From contig CAIUYS010000238.1 of NCBI GenBank assembly GCA_903903365.1, forward strand, positions 1-12,863: a stretch of 12,863 nt of DNA, written 5' to 3'. This document shows, one piece after another, positions 1 to 6,990 of this stretch; within the stretch, counting starts at the first letter, position 1; each line of letters begins with the position of its first letter. The notes beneath the pieces were generated by a model. That model was not told the origin of the DNA. It saw nothing but the letters and a program-made list of their open reading frames with translations, and made no database searches. Position numbers and translations under genes: made by a program. The DNA is from an uncultured Methylococcaceae bacterium. GTDB lineage: Bacteria; Pseudomonadota; Gammaproteobacteria; Methylococcales; Methylomonadaceae.

Positions 1-320
1 AAAGAGCCCAGTAATGTGCAGCTGGCTTTTTTGAAACCACCCGTTTTAGTATTTTCACCTGCCCAGATTAAAGTGATATAAGACTCTTTATCACTTTTTG
101 TTTCGGTAGGAAAATAGACTTGTTCTCCTGTTTCTTTTTTAATCGCCGCCGGACATTTGTCATTCGCCATGGTCTGTATTGCAACCAGGTTTCTGATTGA
201 TGACGCCGCTTCCTTTTGTGCATCAGACGGCTCATCTTTACTGACACCCACCATAATAAATCCGGCTACAAAAACACCAAGAACAGCCAGTACAACTTTC
301 ATTGTTTCTGTCATTTTCAT
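1..320 (-). CDS. Small membrane-anchored protein of unknown function (3' end outside window)
   Basis: This frame is open from an ATG at 320 down to the window edge, giving 106 codons without a stop. I do not recognise the family. The N-terminus (residues about 8-26, rich in V, L, G, A, F) is one hydrophobic segment, either a signal anchor or an uncleaved signal peptide. A short acidic linker (KDEPSD) and a soluble part follow, with two cysteines (Cys56 and Cys101) that could pair in the periplasm. The start is ambiguous: the GAGGAG ribosome binding site (322-327) lies 1 nt before the ATG at 320 but 7 nt before the in-frame ATG at 314, so 314 is the likelier real start. It has its own predicted promoter and a CRP-like site upstream. 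That it is coding is likely; its function is unknown. Confidence 0.72.
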   Translation of the reverse strand, partial: MKMTETMKVVLAVLGVFVAGFIMVGVSKDEPSDAQKEAASSIRNLVAIQTMANDKCPAAIKKETGEQVYFPTETKSDKESYITLIWAGENTKTGGFKKASCTLLGS

Positions 321-341
321 TCTCCTCTTGTTATAAAACAC

Positions 342-361
342 GCAGCCGATTTATCGACTGC
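342..361 (-). repeat. Hairpin in the predicted 5' leader of the small membrane protein gene
   Basis: On the minus strand GCAGTCG and CGGCTGC form a 7-bp stem (one G-U pair) around an ATAAAT loop. It lies between the predicted -10 box (375-380) and the start codon, so it would be in the leader mRNA or overlap an operator. No U-run follows, so it is not a terminator. Confidence 0.35.
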
Positions 362-374
362 CTAAAATTTTTCA

Positions 375-380
375 ATTATA
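375..380 (-). promoter_or_regulatory. -10 hexamer TATAAT upstream of the small membrane protein gene
   Basis: The minus strand reads a perfect TATAAT here, placing a start of transcription near 368 and a leader of about 50 nt. No recognisable -35 hexamer is found at 16-18 bp spacing, which fits a promoter that needs an activator. The CRP-like palindrome centred at 437.5 would sit about 70 bp upstream of that start, near a class I activator position. This is inference from sequence only. Confidence 0.45.
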
Positions 381-429
381 TGCTTGGTGAAATAAGCATA
401 CTTTATTTTCGTAATTTCGCAACACCGGT

Positions 430-445
430 TGTGATGCAGGTCACT
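430..445. promoter_or_regulatory. CRP-like palindromic site
   Basis: The sequence TGTGA-TGCAGG-TCACT matches the CRP half sites TGTGA-N6-TCACA in nine of ten positions. It lies about 110 bp upstream of the minus-strand start at 320, with a TATAAT between them. Whether this organism has a CRP/Vfr-type regulator that binds here is not visible. Confidence 0.45.
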
Positions 446-637
446 TTTGAGGCAAATTACCCCATCGTTCTTTTGCTGGTTGAATGTTCAAAAATTTTAT
501 TCAACGGTCACCATTGTATACTTCTCTGACAGATACGCTAGGGAATAGGGCTTCCTTTCAATGTTACTGCAAATTACGTCGATGATAACGAATAATTGTA
601 AGCAGTGGTTGATTTAGCCATAACTCACGCATACCGG
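446..637. other. Intergenic remainder with one inverted repeat (479-505)
   Basis: Together with the sites above, this fills the gap between the small membrane protein gene and the 3' end of ade. It holds an inverted repeat GTTGAAT-N13-ATTCAAC (479-505). I see no terminator with a U-run after the ade stop at 638, no RNA gene, and no credible coding frame. Confidence 0.5.
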
Positions 638-2272
638 TTACACTGTCAATGAAGTAAAGGTAAACGTTCTGCCATCAAATAAACCCTGATCGCTTAGTTT
701 TAAATCAGGAATCACCAATAAGGCCATAAAAGACAGCGCCATAAAAGGGGCGCGTAACGGTGAGCCCATTTGTTTGGCACTATTATCCAGTTCTGCATAA
801 CGCGCGGCAACGCAATCGCCATCGTCATCGCTCATCAAGCCGGCAATGGGGAGCGGTAAAAGTTTAACCCCCTCTTTGTTGGCAATGGCAATGCCGCCTT
901 GGGCATAAATAATAGAGTTAACTGCTTGACAAATAAAGGCGGCATGGGTGCCAACGGCAATAATGTTATGAGAATCGTGGGCAACGCTGGATGCCAACGC
1001 GCCTTGTTGTAAACCGAAACCCTCGATAAAAGCCACGGCGGGTTTGGCTGGATGATAGCGGTTAATAACGGCCAATAATAAAATATCCCGCTCCGGGTCA
1101 GGTATTATTTTTTGGTCTTTAATTTTAGGATAATGCAGTACTTCATGGGTAAATAATTCACCATCCACTACTTTTATGACTCGAATTTGTTGACCACTTG
1201 CGCTTATATCCAGATCAGAGACTGTGATAGCTCTGGCATTAAAACGATTAATCGGAGTGGGTTTGATACTGGTTAACAGGCTTTTGCCCTGCTCAGCTAC
1301 TTTTTGTCCCGCTATCCAGGTACTGACAGGCCTAAAAGACGACAGGTTTTCGACTTCAACGGCATCCATACGGTCACCCACTTTTAATTGTCCAACGGGT
1401 AAATTATAGTGCATAACCGGATTTAAACAGGCGCAACGCAGCACATCAAAGACATAGTGGCCTTTGGCGACCGCCCTTGCTGCCAATAAGTTGATATGTC
1501 CGGTGACTAAATCATCAGGATGTTTATCATCGCTGCAAAACATGACGTTGTCAGGATATTGGCTGATTAGCGGATGTAAGGCTTCAAAGTTACGCGCCGC
1601 CGAACCTTCTCTGATTAAAATAGAAAGTCCGGCTGCCAATTTTTCTTTCGCTTCAATCAAGGAGCTGCATTCATGATCGGTAGAAATACCTGCCTTCACA
1701 TAACGTTGCATAGCCTCACCGGTTAAACCGGGTGCATGACCGTCAACAGGACAGTCATAACGCTTGGCTAATGCCAGCTTTGCCAGTATAACCGGATCGT
1801 TATTCAAAACGGCGGGGTAATTCATCATTTCTGATAAATAGGTGGTAATCTTATTTTTAAAAAGAAACGCCAGTTGTTCGCTTTCAAGCTCGGCACCGGC
1901 GGTTTCAAAAGGCGTCGCAGGGACACAGGACGGTGCGCCAAAAAAAATCTGCAAAGGGGTTAACCGGGCGTTATCCACCATAAAAGAAATACCTTCCAGC
2001 CCCAGTACGTTAGCAATTTCATGGGGATCTGAAACCGTGGCTACAGTGCCATGCCGACAGGCAATACGGGCAAATTCGCAAGGTGTGAGCATAGAGCTTT
2101 CGATATGAACATGCGCATCGATAAAGCCGGGTATTAAATAAGTCAAACGAGGGTCTTCAGTGCCGCGTTTGTTAATGGCGATAATCCGGCCATTTTCCCA
2201 ACAAACTTCCGCCAGAAAAATCTTCCGCTCAATAACCTGAACAATATTGGAGGTCACCTTGCCATGATTCAT
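638..2272 (-). CDS. ade: Adenine deaminase (EC 3.5.4.2)
   Basis: This 544-residue protein of the amidohydrolase superfamily hydrolyses adenine to hypoxanthine and ammonia in purine salvage. Visible hallmarks are the metal-binding strand PGFIDAHVHIESS (48-60), HGTVATVSDPHEIANV (74-89), PSCVPATPFETAGA (114-127), DGHAPGLTG (177-185), the STDHE segment (197-201) and CSDDKHPDD (246-254). The C-terminal domain of bacterial Ade is also present (VAHDSHNIIAVG, 430-441). Length and motif order match full-length Ade, so it looks intact. The ATG at 2272 has no clear Shine-Dalgarno sequence before it, and I found no better start. It lies 150 bp downstream of aas on the same strand, with no functional link, and is probably transcribed separately. 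Confidence 0.95.
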   Translation of the reverse strand: MNHGKVTSNIVQVIERKIFLAEVCWENGRIIAINKRGTEDPRLTYLIPGFIDAHVHIESSMLTPCEFARIACRHGTVATVSDPHEIANVLGLEGISFMVDNARLTPLQIFFGAPSCVPATPFETAGAELESEQLAFLFKNKITTYLSEMMNYPAVLNNDPVILAKLALAKRYDCPVDGHAPGLTGEAMQRYVKAGISTDHECSSLIEAKEKLAAGLSILIREGSAARNFEALHPLISQYPDNVMFCSDDKHPDDLVTGHINLLAARAVAKGHYVFDVLRCACLNPVMHYNLPVGQLKVGDRMDAVEVENLSSFRPVSTWIAGQKVAEQGKSLLTSIKPTPINRFNARAITVSDLDISASGQQIRVIKVVDGELFTHEVLHYPKIKDQKIIPDPERDILLLAVINRYHPAKPAVAFIEGFGLQQGALASSVAHDSHNIIAVGTHAAFICQAVNSIIYAQGGIAIANKEGVKLLPLPIAGLMSDDDGDCVAARYAELDNSAKQMGSPLRAPFMALSFMALLVIPDLKLSDQGLFDGRTFTFTSLTV

Positions 2273-2422
2273 TTTGGTAAGCTGATGCCTTTCTGTGGAT
2301 GAAAATGGGTAATAGTCATGACAGGATACATTAAATTTCTCTTTACCGTTTTTGGTTTGCCTTAAGTGTAGCGGAGTAGAGGAAGTACATATATTTCATA
2401 AGCCAAAGTTATTTCATGCCCG

Positions 2423-4561
2423 CTACTTACCCGTTACCAGCGCGGTAACGGCTGGATAATTGACTTTGCCCGTCGCCATGACCGGAATTTCATCAACGAT
2501 TAAAATTTTCTTGGGCAGGCTGATATTGGTAATGCCGGGCGATACGGCCAACAAATCATTAATGGTTGCCTGTTTTTGAGTCGTCACCAAAATAATCTGT
2601 TCACCTTTTTTTGCATCGGGCAAACTGATTGCCGCGTGATGTGAAAGCGGCCAGGCATTAATCGCCAGTTGTTCTACTACGGTTAAGGAGATCATTTCGC
2701 CACCGATTTTAGCGAAACGTTTACTACGACCGCGAATGCTGATGAAACCATCATCATCGACATTAACAATATCGCCGGTATCATACCAGCTCTTGCCATA
2801 AACGGATTCAGGCGGAACCAGTTTGCCGGGGTTGTCAGCCAACAGATAACCCAACATGATATTGGGGCCTTTGACATGCAGTTGTCCGGCATCATCAATA
2901 CCCGGAACGGGTTCCAGCTTGTGTTCTATAAAAGGCATAAAGCGACCCACAGTACCCGATTTATAATATACCGGTGTGTTAACGGATATTATCGGTGAGG
3001 TTTCGCTGGCACCATAACCTTCCAAAATACGAATTCCAAATTTTTCTGCCCAGATTTTGCGAGTGTTTTCCTGTAGCTTTTCGGCTCCGGCAACCACATA
3101 GCGCATATTATAAAAGTCATAAGGATGAGCTTGCTTGGCATAAGCTGCAAAAAAAGTATTGGTGCCAAACATAATAGTGGCATGAATTTCATAAGCAATT
3201 TCAGGGATAACGCTATAATGCAGGGGTGTTGGATAAAAGAAAGTTTTCATGCCGCTAATTATCGGTAGTACGGTACCCACCGTAAAGCCAAAAGAATGAA
3301 ACATCGGCAAAAAATTAAGCACTATATCCTTGGCATTAAAGCTGATGCAGGCTTCCAATTGTTTTAGATTGCCTATAATGTTGGCATGGGAAAGCACGAC
3401 GCCTTTGGGGGTTCCTTCCGATCCTGAGGTAAATAAAACCACCGCCGGACTATCCGGGTTAAATTGTTTGTCTTTATACCAAAAAGCCGTTGTTCTGCTT
3501 TTTATCAGTGCGGACAACTTATCCAATGCGCCTATATTTTTAGCCAAATCTTCCAGATAGACTAATGTACACTGCTTGCTTAACCGGTCGGCTTCTTCGC
3601 TAAAATTACCCAGTTCTATAAAACGGCGAGACGTTAACACGGTGTTGACTTGAGCGATTTTACAGGCAGACGGCATACCTTCTGAACCCATTGAATAATT
3701 TAACATGGCTGGCACACGACCGTGCAACTGCAAGCCCAGGACAGTCATAAGGGTTTTGCTGGAATTGGGCAGAAAAACGCCGACATTTGCACCGGTTGCC
3801 GTGATGTTTTTTAAGGCATGACCGATGGCTATGCTGCGTGTGATTAAATCATCATAAGACAACAGGCTGCGATCCAGGTCTTCAGCTATTTTATGCTGAC
3901 CGCCATGCACCTTGCGTGCCTCAAGTAAACTGGCAAAAATGGTTTGTCGGTAAGTGGCGGTGGCAAACATCATGTTAGTCATAATATCCGCCAACAAATG
4001 ACCACAGTATGTACGTCGCACCTTGCCCCTGAGGTTTTTGGGCGCAGAAATATGCGTAGGCGGTAAAATTTGAATGGTTATTTTAGGAAATAAACGTAAA
4101 CGGACAATTCGGTGTAACTTTGAAAAATGCGTATATTGGGCACCCGATATGCGCACTGGCAAAATAGTGGCATTGGATTTATCGGCGACCATGCCCGTGC
4201 CGTCATAAATTTTCATTAATGAACCGGTCACCGTAATTCGACCTTCCGGAAAAATAACGGTTTTGGTATCATTTTCAAGATAATGAATCAAATCTTTTAA
4301 GGATAATGGATGCGTGGGATCCATCGGGAATACTTTCGACAACCTCAAAAAAGGTTTTAACCACCAGCGTTGAGAAACCTGCGTGTTGATGGCAAAAGTT
4401 ATGTCATCGGGTAAAAACACACCCAGTAGCAAGGGATCCAAAAAAGAGGTGTGATTCGTTATAATCAACACCCGTTTTCCGGCTTTAGTGTAATTATCCA
4501 GACCGGTAACCTCGACCTTGTACAACAAAATCAGTAGCCAGCGTAAAAATATTTTTAGCAT
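2423..4561 (-). CDS. aas: Bifunctional lysophospholipid acyltransferase / acyl-ACP synthetase
   Basis: This 712-residue fusion resembles E. coli Aas (about 719 residues) along its whole length. Aas re-acylates 2-acylglycerophosphoethanolamine at the inner membrane, using acyl-ACP made by its own synthetase domain. The N-terminal PlsC-type domain shows NHTSFLD (36-42, the HX4D catalytic pair His37/Asp42) and FPEGR (104-108), followed by the family signature GSLMKIYDG. The adenylation domain shows the P-loop TSGSEGTPKG (378-387), YGASET (516-521), YDTGD (593-597), GRSKRFAKIGGE (611-622) and a C-terminal GK (698-699, with the catalytic lysine). E. coli aas sits next to lplT; no transporter gene is adjacent here. 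A good sigma-70 promoter precedes it (4653-4681). A perfect 8-bp inverted repeat lies within its last codons. Confidence 0.95.
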   Translation of the reverse strand: MLKIFLRWLLILLYKVEVTGLDNYTKAGKRVLIITNHTSFLDPLLLGVFLPDDITFAINTQVSQRWWLKPFLRLSKVFPMDPTHPLSLKDLIHYLENDTKTVIFPEGRITVTGSLMKIYDGTGMVADKSNATILPVRISGAQYTHFSKLHRIVRLRLFPKITIQILPPTHISAPKNLRGKVRRTYCGHLLADIMTNMMFATATYRQTIFASLLEARKVHGGQHKIAEDLDRSLLSYDDLITRSIAIGHALKNITATGANVGVFLPNSSKTLMTVLGLQLHGRVPAMLNYSMGSEGMPSACKIAQVNTVLTSRRFIELGNFSEEADRLSKQCTLVYLEDLAKNIGALDKLSALIKSRTTAFWYKDKQFNPDSPAVVLFTSGSEGTPKGVVLSHANIIGNLKQLEACISFNAKDIVLNFLPMFHSFGFTVGTVLPIISGMKTFFYPTPLHYSVIPEIAYEIHATIMFGTNTFFAAYAKQAHPYDFYNMRYVVAGAEKLQENTRKIWAEKFGIRILEGYGASETSPIISVNTPVYYKSGTVGRFMPFIEHKLEPVPGIDDAGQLHVKGPNIMLGYLLADNPGKLVPPESVYGKSWYDTGDIVNVDDDGFISIRGRSKRFAKIGGEMISLTVVEQLAINAWPLSHHAAISLPDAKKGEQIILVTTQKQATINDLLAVSPGITNISLPKKILIVDEIPVMATGKVNYPAVTALVTGK
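2431..2451. repeat. Perfect 8-bp inverted repeat in the 3' end of aas
   Basis: CCGTTACC and GGTAACGG flank a 5-nt AGCGC spacer, all inside the last codons of aas. In the aas transcript this forms a strong hairpin just before the TAG at 2423-2425. No U-tract follows, so it is not a classical intrinsic terminator. It may protect the 3' end or be chance. Confidence 0.4.
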
Positions 4562-4652
4562 AGGTTTCTCTTCACATTATCTCTGGCACAATTTAAGAGA
4601 TTCCTTATCAGGGGCTTAAACAGGTTATTGACGGGCGCGTAAAAGTTTTCGC

Positions 4653-4681
4653 ATAATACAACAGAAGGGTTTGATTGTTAA
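4653..4681 (-). promoter_or_regulatory. Predicted sigma-70 promoter of aas
   Basis: On the minus strand TTAACA (4681-4676), a 17-bp spacer and TATTAT (4658-4653) form a near-consensus promoter, each box matching five of six positions. Transcription would begin near 4646, giving a leader of about 85 nt before the aas ATG at 4561. The -35 box lies at the centre of the palindrome 4669-4689. Confidence 0.5.
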
Positions 4682-4689
4682 AATCAAAC
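4669..4689. promoter_or_regulatory. Palindrome over the aas -35 box (possible operator)
   Basis: GTTTGATT and AATCAAAC form a perfect 8-bp inverted repeat with a 5-nt centre, and five bases of the predicted aas -35 hexamer occupy that centre. A dimeric repressor here would block the promoter. It could instead be a weak hairpin after the DksA-like gene, whose stop is at 4699, but no U-run follows on the minus strand. The binding protein, if any, is unknown. Confidence 0.35.
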
Positions 4690-4698
4690 TTTGAAATC

Positions 4699-5070
4699 TT
4701 AATGCCCCGCTTTACTGGCACATTTAACACACATAACAGAATGTGGCATGGCTTTTAAACGCTCTTTATTAATCGGCTCATCGCAAACCTGACAAATACC
4801 GTAGTGGCCGCTGTCTATTTTGGCAATAGCCTGATTGATCGAGTCTATTTCTGTTCGGGCTGAATTACCCAAGTAATCCATCACTTCATTATTCTCGTTT
4901 TGTGTTGCCTGCTCCGCAAAGTCTTTTTCTAAAGGCGTCTCAGAATGCCTGACATTTTCAGTAATTCTGGACAATCTAAGATTCAAATCTTCCAGCATGG
5001 CGACTAAATGGTTGCGGACTTCTTCATATTCATTCATTAGACTATTGCTCTTTTTGTAAAATGGAGTCAT
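4699..5070 (-). CDS. DksA/TraR-family zinc-finger regulator
   Basis: This 123-residue protein has the DksA/TraR layout: a coiled-coil N-terminal half (about 15-85) and a C-terminal C4 zinc finger, C93-X2-C96-X17-C114-X2-C117, in the context YGICQVC. Family members enter the RNA polymerase secondary channel and modulate transcription initiation, in the best-known cases together with ppGpp. The presumed coiled-coil tip reads KDFAEQA (49-55), giving DxxExA where E. coli DksA has DxxDxA, so the acidic tip is conserved in charge. It is shorter than E. coli DksA (151 residues) and is probably an accessory paralogue. The start is unsure: an internal ATG (MNEYEE, residue 12, position 5037) fits the beginning of similar proteins, and neither start has a strong ribosome binding site. 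It diverges from the moxR-like gene across 69 bp. Confidence 0.85.
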   Translation of the reverse strand: MTPFYKKSNSLMNEYEEVRNHLVAMLEDLNLRLSRITENVRHSETPLEKDFAEQATQNENNEVMDYLGNSARTEIDSINQAIAKIDSGHYGICQVCDEPINKERLKAMPHSVMCVKCASKAGH

Positions 5071-5139
5071 TCTTAAATTCTGTATCCGGCTTTAAAACCA
5101 AGCTGAAGCACAATAACTTTCGATATCCTATCATTCCTT

Positions 5140-6045
5140 ATGCAAAATGACACACATCATCTACTGGATGCCGCCAATCAAATCATTCTGGGTAAAGCGC
5201 ATAAAATTCGTCTTGCCCTGTGCTGCCTGATTGCGCGGGGCCATTTATTGATAGAAGATATTCCCGGCGTAGGCAAAACAACGTTAGCGTATACGTTAGC
5301 AAAATTACTGGGATTAAAGTATCAGAGGATTCAATTTACCAGTGATATTTTACCGGCAGACATTATAGGCGCGTCCATTTTTGATGCTAAAAACCTTACT
5401 TTTAAATTTCATCCCGGCCCCATCTTTAATCAAATGGTGTTGGCGGATGAAATTAATCGCGCATCTCCCAAAGCACAAAGTGCGCTTTTAGAAGCCATGG
5501 AAGAGCACACTATTTCTGTTGAAGGCAAAACCTATCCGTTGCCCAATCCTTTTTTTGTTATTGCTACCCAAAACCCGTCCCATCAAATAGGCACATTTCC
5601 TTTGCCGGAGTCGCAATTAGACCGGTTTTTAATGCGCCTTGAATTGGGTTATCCGGATTATGATGCAGAAAGACTTTTGCTTAAGGGGCGAAATAGACAT
5701 ACGTTGATTGAATCGCTACCGGTAAAATTGCCGCCAGAACAACTGCTAAAGATGCAGGATGCGGCGACCGGCGTTTATGTATCCAATGCCGTGTTGGATT
5801 ATTGCCAGGCCATCATTAACTTTACGCGGGAGTCATCAGACTATCATTGCGGCCTTTCACCCCGAGCCGGGCTGGCCTTGCTTAACGCAGCCAAAGCCTG
5901 GGCATTTATGGATCAGCGTGATGCCGTTATTCCCGAGGACTTGCAAGCCGTGTTGGCGGCTGTCGCCGGACACCGGTTAAGGTCAGGCAACAATGATTCA
6001 GCGGCCATCGTCGCGCCCATTCTAGCCAAAGTAGCTGTCCATTGA
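5140..6045 (+). CDS. MoxR-family AAA+ ATPase
   Basis: This 301-residue, single-domain ATPase has the expected order of motifs: Walker A IPGVGKTT (41-48), Walker B MVLADE (99-104), sensor 1 within ATQNP (142-146), an ESQLDRF arginine segment (157-163) and the sensor 2 GLSPRAG (238-244). MoxR ATPases are thought to act as chaperones that activate or assemble partner proteins, often ones encoded beside DUF58 and transglutaminase or VWA-domain genes. It is the first gene of a three-gene plus-strand operon, and its stop overlaps a possible TTG start of the DUF58 gene by 4 nt. An upstream in-frame stop at 5104-5106 and the lack of other starts fix the ATG at 5140, although it lacks a good Shine-Dalgarno sequence. 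Client and process are inferred from context only. Confidence 0.93.
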   Translation: MQNDTHHLLDAANQIILGKAHKIRLALCCLIARGHLLIEDIPGVGKTTLAYTLAKLLGLKYQRIQFTSDILPADIIGASIFDAKNLTFKFHPGPIFNQMVLADEINRASPKAQSALLEAMEEHTISVEGKTYPLPNPFFVIATQNPSHQIGTFPLPESQLDRFLMRLELGYPDYDAERLLLKGRNRHTLIESLPVKLPPEQLLKMQDAATGVYVSNAVLDYCQAIINFTRESSDYHCGLSPRAGLALLNAAKAWAFMDQRDAVIPEDLQAVLAAVAGHRLRSGNNDSAAIVAPILAKVAVH

Positions 6046-6050
6046 ATTCC

Positions 6051-6986
6051 ATGTCTTTAAAAGAACGCTTTCGACTTAGCCGTTTTATTAGCGGTGAGCA
6101 AGCGACAGATGAACCAATAATATTAACGCATCGGCGCATCTTTATCTTGCCCACTTATCGCGGCGTTAACTTTGCCATACTGACGGCTTTACTATTATTG
6201 ATTGCCTTCGTTTATAACAATAACTTGGTCTATTTACTGGCTTTTCTCTTAGCCAGCATTTTTTTTATTACCATTTTACATAGCTATAAAGCGTTGGCAG
6301 GTCTGGAGTTACAAAAAGGTCAGACTAAGGCAGTTTTTGCCGGAGAAGCGGCAGGGTTTGCAATTTATATAGATAATCCAGTTAATGTGGAGCGCTTTAA
6401 TTTACAAATTAAATTGGAACAACCCGAAAGCCTGACGATAAAGCCGCAAAGCAAAACCTGCGTAACCCTGTATTCCCTCACCAAAAAAAGAGGCTGGCAC
6501 ACGGCAGGTACAATCACCTTGTCCAGTACCTATCCGTTGGGTTTATTTCGGGTTTGGTCGCCGGTCCGGTTTACGCTTAAAGCGCTGGTTTATCCAAAAC
6601 CGTCTTTGCAAGAGCTGCCTTTTCCGGAAACGCCTTCAGCTCAAGCCAAGCAGGGCTTTAGCCAGAAGGGCGTTGATGATTTTTACGGCTTAAAGGAATA
6701 TCTGCCAGGTGATTCCATCAAACAAATACATTGGAAAGCCTTTGCCAAAGGGCTGGGGTTATTTAGCAAACAATATGGGGGTGACAGTTCAGCGGAAATT
6801 TGGCTGGATTACGAAAATGCCCCCGGACATAATACCGAAGAGCGTTTAAGCCAGCTATGCCGCTGGGTGATTGATGCCGAACATATCGGTATAGCTTATG
6901 GTTTTTCTTTGCCCGGATTAAAGTTGTTGCCCGATACGGGGATAAGTCACAGCAGAAAGTGCCTGGAAGCACTGGCCCTGTTTTAA
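6051..6986 (+). CDS. DUF58 domain membrane protein
   Basis: This protein of about 311 residues has two adjacent membrane segments (roughly residues 40-80, around LTALLLLIAFVY and LLAFLLASIFF) and then a soluble domain. It carries the DUF58 signature GLKEYLPGDSIKQIHWK (positions about 6687-6737), which matches the family pattern of a (R/K)EY-PGD-IHWK block. Its function is unknown; homologues are encoded between MoxR ATPases and transglutaminase or VWA proteins and are presumed clients of MoxR. I chose the ATG at 6051. A TTG at 6042 is in frame three codons earlier and would overlap the moxR-like stop by 4 nt, typical of translational coupling, so it remains possible. Only a few bases separate its stop from the next gene. 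Confidence 0.9.
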   Translation: MSLKERFRLSRFISGEQATDEPIILTHRRIFILPTYRGVNFAILTALLLLIAFVYNNNLVYLLAFLLASIFFITILHSYKALAGLELQKGQTKAVFAGEAAGFAIYIDNPVNVERFNLQIKLEQPESLTIKPQSKTCVTLYSLTKKRGWHTAGTITLSSTYPLGLFRVWSPVRFTLKALVYPKPSLQELPFPETPSAQAKQGFSQKGVDDFYGLKEYLPGDSIKQIHWKAFAKGLGLFSKQYGGDSSAEIWLDYENAPGHNTEERLSQLCRWVIDAEHIGIAYGFSLPGLKLLPDTGISHSRKCLEALALF

Positions 6987-6990
6987 AAAT

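Noticed and set aside
302..529. Plus-strand open frame of 75 codons
   Set aside because: It runs antisense over the start and promoter region of the minus-strand small protein gene, has no ribosome binding site, and its composition is not protein-like.
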